Origin: Impatiens glandulifera | Taxonomy: Eukaryota; Streptophyta; Magnoliopsida; Ericales; Balsaminaceae | DNA length: 64,000 nt | Assembly: GCF_907164915.1 (NCBI RefSeq) | Contig: NC_061862.1 | Span: forward strand, 78,457,718-78,521,717 | Reading direction: 5' to 3' | Part shown: in pieces, positions 57,997-64,000 of the stretch | How the letters are laid out: every line of letters begins with the position of its first letter | Position numbering within the stretch: position 1 is the stretch's first letter | Translations under genes and position numbers: made by a program | Notes under the pieces: model-generated | The model's input: only the letters and a program-made list of their open reading frames with translations | Told to the model about the DNA's origin: nothing | Databases searched by the model: none

Positions 57997-60900
57997 CACT
58001 ACAAAAATTATGATATTTTGCAATAGTGTTCTTTTCGACTGAAATAGCATTAAAATAAGTATTTATCAACTAATTTAGTCACTTTGAGAACAATTCTAAT
58101 ATAATCAGCAATGTTACATAAATCAGATGCGGTTATGAAGTTGCAGATTTTGTAACCTATGTTGTCACTATTTTTACAATTATACTTGTAACTAGACTTT
58201 AGCCATTTTTATTTCAATATATATTATTCAAACTAGTATTCAAAACATTATTTACATGATAGATTTTATTAATGTTATTTTGTATTTTACAACTTATTTT
58301 GGAATAATTATTATAATATTATTTATTAATGACTTGTTTATTAATGACTTATTTATTAATAACTTATTTATATTTTTCAACAAAAAAATATATATTAATA
58401 TTTAAGTTTGTAAAAATATTTCTTAAAATGTAATTAGTCAAATGTTCTACAACTATGTTTGCAATCATTTCATTTATCTTATAAATATAATGATTTTAAA
58501 TGTAACTTATTTTACCATTCAAGCAATTATATATTTTTAGTATAGCAACTAATTTTCAAACTTCACTTGTAATATTATTTGTAATTAATATCTAATTTTT
58601 AATATTTTATTAATTTTATTTACTGCTATATATTTTGTAATATATATATAATTTATATTTTTCATTTTAACACTAACTTTAGCCATTTCATTTATAATAT
58701 TATTTACAATAACTTTACATTATATATTTAAGTTTTTTTTCCAATTAGTTTATTAATAAGTATTACAATATCTTTGGCAACCCATATAAATGTATTCAGA
58801 AAATTTTATCAATTACTTTAGCAATTTGTTTAGTAACATAATTTACAATCAAATTTAAATTACAGATTTAAAAATATTTACAATAAGTTTACCAATTTAT
58901 TCTACAATATATTTTTGCAATCTATATAAATTTATTTATAAAAAATTATCAATATTTTTATCTATATGTTCTCCAACATAATTTATAATATTTATAATTT
59001 TTGCAAAATATTACCAATAGGTTCTGTAAAATCTTTTGCAATTAATATATATTTTTTACCTCAAATATAATTCAACATAATTTGTAATTTATACAAAAAA
59101 AAAATATATTTATAAATTTTACTAATATCTTTAGTCATTTCTTGTGCAATATAGTTTTCAATATTTAGATGGCATATTTTTTATTTTCTGAATTAATTTA
59201 CTAACTGATTTAACAACATTTTTGTAATTAATATTTAATTTATAATTCCCACGAGAAAAAATATATTTATAGAATTTTATACATTTAGCCATTTAATTTT
59301 CAATATTTTATCCAATAATTATATTTTATTATTTTATAATTAGTTTTGTTATAGGATATTGAGCCATAATATTATAATTTTTAAAATTCCAATTTATTTA
59401 TATATAATTATCTGCTTCTAATTACAATTACTAATTCAATATAAAAAAGAAATAATTCAATAATATTCCTATATATATAATATATTTTTAAATAATAAAA
59501 CAACCTACAAAAATTAGGTTTATATATTTTTGAACTCTTCGTACTTCAAAATACCGCATTTACAATATCATTTTTACATAATTGGCAATTTACAAAAATA
59601 AATAATAAGTTAACTTCACATTACAAAATAACACAATCACACTATCATGGTCACATATATAGATGGATGTGGTGCATCTACCATATGAAGCAAAAATCGG
59701 GGGACCGGTTCAGTTCAGTATAGATGGATGTATCCATTTGAGAGGTACATATTGTTTATATGTAAAAACTATTAATTTGTGTTCAATATTTGTTTAATTT
59801 TTTCGTGTGTATTGTATTTTTTATAGGTTTCTTAAGAATGTGAAGCAGAAAGTAAAGAACAAAGCCAGAATTGAAGCATCAATTTGTAATGCATATATTC
59901 TAGAAGAGATATCTACATTTGCCTCGTATTATTTTGAATCTAACATACAATGCAAACAAAGACACCCACAAAGAAACACAGAAGGATCTGTCAACAATAA
60001 TGATGCTTCAATTTCGATTTTCAATTATCTTGGACGATCTAGTGGCGCCTCAACTAAATTAATTTTGAATAGCCAGGAAACGTTAGTCGCTCATACTTAC
60101 GTGCTCTTAAATTGTCCAGAGGTAGATCCTTACTACAGGTAATAAAAATTTATAACGTATATTAATCAATTTATCTTAATTAATTTTGAGATTGATATAT
60201 GCATGCAGGATTTTTTGTGATTTAAACACCAGTTTACCAAAAGATGAAATAGACCGCCAATTCGCATCATGGTTCCGATGTAAGGTGAGGAAATAAGTTT
60301 AATTTATATGTTGTGTGTTTGAGCATTATATTTAATTTTGCATTAATGATTTATTGTAAACTTGTATCTTATAGATTGTTGAGGAACATGGTCCTTTAGT
60401 TTCAAAAGGATTATTGTATTATTTGTCTTTTGGGCCCAAAACACCCGCAACAAGACATTCAATGTACTTCGTTAATGGGTTTGTGTGGCGGTCAAGAGAT
60501 TTTGGATCTAACAAAGCAACCATGAATAGTGGTGTTTGTGTGCATGCTGATGACGCAGACTATTATGGACTTTTAGAGGATATAATAGAAATTGAGTATT
60601 CTGGTCCAAGTTTACGTATTGTTTTATTTAAATGTTTATGGTTTGACCCAACCCGTGGTTCAAGAGTTGATGAAACATATAGGTTGGTTGACATAAACAT
60701 GAAACGGAAGTATGCAAAGTATGACCCTTTCATTCTAGCTCAACAAGGTATACAAGTCTACTTTGCTACGTATCCGAACAAAACAAATCAGATAGGTGAT
60801 TGGTTGGCTGTTTGTAAAACAAAGGCAAGGGGAAAAATAGAGAAACAATGGAGTGATGATTTGGTGTATCAACAAGAAGAGCCAACTATACAACTAGATA

Positions 60901-63181
60901 TTCCCCTAAATATACCACTATATGATGTCAACAATTTAAGTGATCCTAATGGTATGATGATACAAACGTAAGTGAAGAAAATGAATTTGAAGATGTTGAA
61001 TGGGAAGGAAGTGAGTCAAGTGGAAATGAATCTGAAGGGAGTGGGTCGGAGGAAATTAGTGAAACTCACGAATCATTGGATATTTTTTGATGCTTAATTA
61101 GTAAGTTTATTTGTTTAAATGCTCAACTCTTTGTTATGTTTAAAGATTATCTTTTATTCTAATTAATTATGATTATTTAATTTTATGTTCAAATATTAAT
61201 ACCATGGGATGTGCAATTCAAATTGTAATTTTATTTTATATGAAAGTCGCAAGGCCAGTTGTGATTTGATACGTTTATTACAAAACAAATTACAAATAAC
61301 TCTAATATACATAATGCAAAATACATTACTTATTTATTTATAAATGAAACTAATAGATAGATTATACCATATCAATTGTTATTCAACTTATATTGCAATA
61401 TTTAGTTTTATAAAGTTACAATACGTACATTGTTTATCAAAATTGTTAGTAAAAACCCAATGGGTTAGCTCCTACACAAGTTGCTTATATCTAATTTTAA
61501 TATTATTAATTTTACTTATTCTATAACTATTTATTTTTTATTATTATTATTCTTTTGCAAAATTAGTATAATTAATTTATAATAAATTATTATATACAAA
61601 AATAAATGGATACTCCGTACAATATGTATAAATAATTAAGAATTAAGTTAGTAAATTTATAAATAATAAGTTTATAGATAAATTTAAATTTCATTGATTC
61701 TTATTCATTAAAATAATGTAATATACAATTAATTATATATATATATATATTTTTATATATAAAACAAAAATTGCAATTTGAATTTGTATTAACATTGTAA
61801 AACAAGTTACAAAATAACTCTATAATAAATTTAATACAAAATAAATTACTATTATTTCTAAATGAAACAACAAATATAAATTAAACAATATGTCAATAAC
61901 TATTCAACTTAAATTCCAATATTAGTTTTATAACAATTGATAAATAGCATTGAAATTACAAGTTATGTACACATTCAAATTAGTGAATAAAAAAATATTC
62001 TAAGCTACATAATACCATGTCTCTTAGAAGCTACCTTAAATCTCCCCTACATTAGTTATATCTATTCCGATTATTACTCTATCCAAAAAAATATTTACCT
62101 TGATTTTAAACATATGTCAAACAATTTAATTAAAAACTTATTATATATATAAACATGTCTTGTTTATTTGTAAACTTTTTAGTTTCACATATTCATAGTT
62201 ATGTAATATTATGCAATTTTTTAAACTAATTAATTATTAAGTTTTTTCTTTTTCTTTTCATTTCCAAAATTATAAATACAATTTATTTTTCAATTTTACT
62301 TTAAATGAAAGTTGCGAAAAAAATGTAAAATTAACATTTTATTAATACAAAATAAGTTTTTAAATTTGATTACGAAATAAGTTAGAAGATTATATTCAAT
62401 TATCTGTAATGCAAGATAAATAACAAAATTAGTTTAGAAATCATTCAAAATATATTTAAAAGTAGTTTAATTTACTTTTTATTTTAAACTTGCAAAAAAA
62501 ATTGTAAAGTAAAACAGTTTTTTTTTTTTAATGCAAAACATATTGAATTTTTATTTAACATATAATTAATAAATTTTAAAATTAATTAAGAATTAATTAA
62601 GAATGAAAGCATCTTAATAAAATAAATAATAAATCAAATTATATTGTCTTATATTTGTAACTTCATTTGGCAACATATAATTATAGTTTTGTTGCGAAAC
62701 AAGTTACATATTAGTGTTAATAATATTTAACACAAACTTAGTTGCACAATAAGATAAGATTAGAGTTTCCAACTTTTATGGTCACTTATTATTTATTTTT
62801 TATTGGAATAAAACATTATAATTATAAAAGTGGATGAAAGCGTTGGAATATTTATATATATATGGTAGTTAAAATATTAACAATATTATTTGTATTATCT
62901 CTCTATATTAATGTGGCTTTAAAAGTTGTAATGATTACTTGTTATAAAAAATTGTACTATTTTAATTAATAAAACATTATTCCCTCTTTAGTGACTTGTT
63001 TAACAACAATTTATTTGAAGCTTTTAATTTTTTTTATCAACAATCAATTAATGTAAAAAATGTTACAATATTTCCACTATTTAGAATTTATGTTATAATT
63101 TAAGTTACATATTCTCAAAGAATGTATTAGTTATATTTAAGTTGCAAAAATAAGTTACTAATGGACCATTTTTTTGTAGTG
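57997..63181 (+). mobile_element. CACTA transposon 2 with transposase-gene tail
   Basis: CACTACAAAAA begins at 57997 and its complement TTTTTTGTAGTG ends at 63181. The 3-bp duplication ATC flanks both sides (57994-57996, 63182-63184). Subterminal regions (58000-59640, 61190-63170) are AT-rich with many TTGCAA/TTACAAA motifs in both orientations. A partial gene in the middle encodes the DUF4218 and DUF4216 segments usual at the C-terminal side of plant CACTA transposase genes. The catalytic Tnp2-like part is absent, so this copy is non-autonomous. Length 5185 bp. Confidence 0.88.
59690..61090 (+). pseudogene. CACTA transposase C-terminal part (DUF4218-DUF4216)
   Basis: Four exons with GT..AG introns at 59745-59826, 60139-60208 and 60285-60374. 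Exon 1 keeps only GGPVQF and RWMYPFER, with a frame slip between them. Exon 2 (FLKNVKQKVKNKARIEASIC..EEISTFASYYFES) completes DUF4218. Exon 3 reads IFCDLNTSLPKDEIDRQFAS. Exon 4 (GPLVSKGLLYYLSFGPK.., then YYGLLEDIIEIEYSG, VLFKCLWFDPTRGSRVDETY) is DUF4216. The listed frame stops at 60971. A 1-bp loss near 60952 explains it: the other frame continues DTNVSEENEFEDVEWEGSES and ends at 61088-61090 as the usual acidic tail. The catalytic N-terminus is missing. These domains lie in CACTA transposase genes; their roles are undefined. Confidence 0.85.
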
Positions 63182-63184
63182 ATC

Positions 63185-64000
63185 CTCTCTCATGTAGTGA
63201 ATTAAAAAAAAAAGTAAAAAAAAGAAAAGAATAAGGACAGGGGGAATAAGAGACCTCAATTTTTTTTAACATGTATCTTTTCTATATAATTAATTCTCAT
63301 TAAATAAATAAGAAATTACATATAAATAAATTATAACATTTATAAAATCAAATCTATATGTTACATAATATAAATTTACAAAGATTTAGATTCTAATTGA
63401 ACTAGTCCATCAATTACACAACTTTTTTTTGGGTAATTCCAATGACAAACACATTTGAATTCAATAATAGTGTGAGAGGAAGATAAGCAAGCCGAACAAA
63501 CCAATTAAGTGGTGACGGAAGAATCTCTACCTAGAATTCTAAATAACAATAAAATTTATCTTTACCCGATGGTTGATAATCAACGCCGAAAAAATTTCTA
63601 CCAAATGATAACTAACCATATACAAATATGGTTAAAATAGTGTGAAACTCATCGAAATTATTAAAAGATACTTATAAAAGGGCTTCAGATTAGAGATAAA
63701 TTCCAAAAACAATTTAGAAGAAGAAAAAAAGACACCAGATCAGACAACATTATCTCATTTGCTGAAAAAAATAGATGAATTCGAACTCGATAAATGGTAA
63801 TCAACTTAAGGGTATGAACAATAGACGATCCACAAAAAATTGAGAGTATTTTTCAGATTACTAAAATTCGAGATGACAAATCTGATCTGGTTAAATATAT
63901 TATCATACTGAATAAAACAAAATACCAATTTAAATCTGATTAGTTGTGGAAAGATAAATAAGGAACTTTCCGATTCTATAAAAGTCACCGAAAAGGTAAC
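63185..64000. other. No recognised gene
   Basis: AT-rich to 63420, then ordinary composition with no ORF above 60 codons of coding character. Confidence 0.4.

Overview
This is a window of plant nuclear DNA, very AT-rich and built almost entirely of transposable elements nested in or beside one another. Four LTR retrotransposons carry primer-binding sites of the plant TGGTATYAGAGC type. Two transposons have CACTA ends, and there are hAT-, PIF/Harbinger- and pogo-type elements, long (TA)n tracts and plant-type GT..AG introns. A eudicot is the safe reading. The extra ORF of the largest element resembles retroelement proteins I associate with asterids, which is only a weak pointer. I see no rRNA or convincing tRNA gene, and only one small ORF (35374-35688, minus) that might be an ordinary host gene.

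Layout. 1-379 is the tail of an LTR, followed by about 120-bp tandem repeats (385-815). 3566-22334 is a CACTA transposon swollen to 18.8 kb by later insertions. These are a 9.8-kb Sirevirus-like copia element on the minus strand (3864-13643, TSD ACCCT), a solo LTR of a related family (14085-15754, TSD CATTG) and a young 4.0-kb copia element (17708-21738, TSD AATCC). Without them the CACTA is about 3.3 kb and holds intron-containing pieces of an OBG-type GTPase gene, one exon of which is split by the young copia. 22335-35370 is mostly degenerate sequence with a copia RNase H remnant, a pogo-like MITE (25789-26380), a perfect 98-bp palindrome (29603-29700), a three-copy tandem repeat (31180-32075) and a PIF/Harbinger-like element (33070-33979).

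35374-44264 contains the small ORF, a long TA microsatellite, a G-rich patch, a foldback MITE (39314-39589) and a 2.75-kb hAT-type foldback element (40161-42915). The foldback is filled with two inverted CACGTTT-rich satellite arrays and lies inside a short ORF. 44270-48748 is a Tork/Tnt1-like copia with many stop codons. 50065-53115 and 53938-57495 are two different short LTR elements that encode gag and protease but no recognisable reverse transcriptase or integrase. The first is flanked by an identical 79-bp duplication instead of a normal target-site duplication. 57997-63181 is a second CACTA element (TSD ATC) with the DUF4218-DUF4216 tail of a transposase gene.

How the parts relate. None of the elements looks autonomous: each lacks a key domain or carries stops. 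Near-identical LTRs on the 17.7-kb and 50-kb elements nevertheless imply recent movement, probably with proteins supplied from elsewhere. The most unusual structures are the foldback element with its inverted arrays, the palindromic TTAGAC/GTCTAA minisatellites in the LTR promoter regions, the two gag-protease-only elements and the 79-bp insertion scar.
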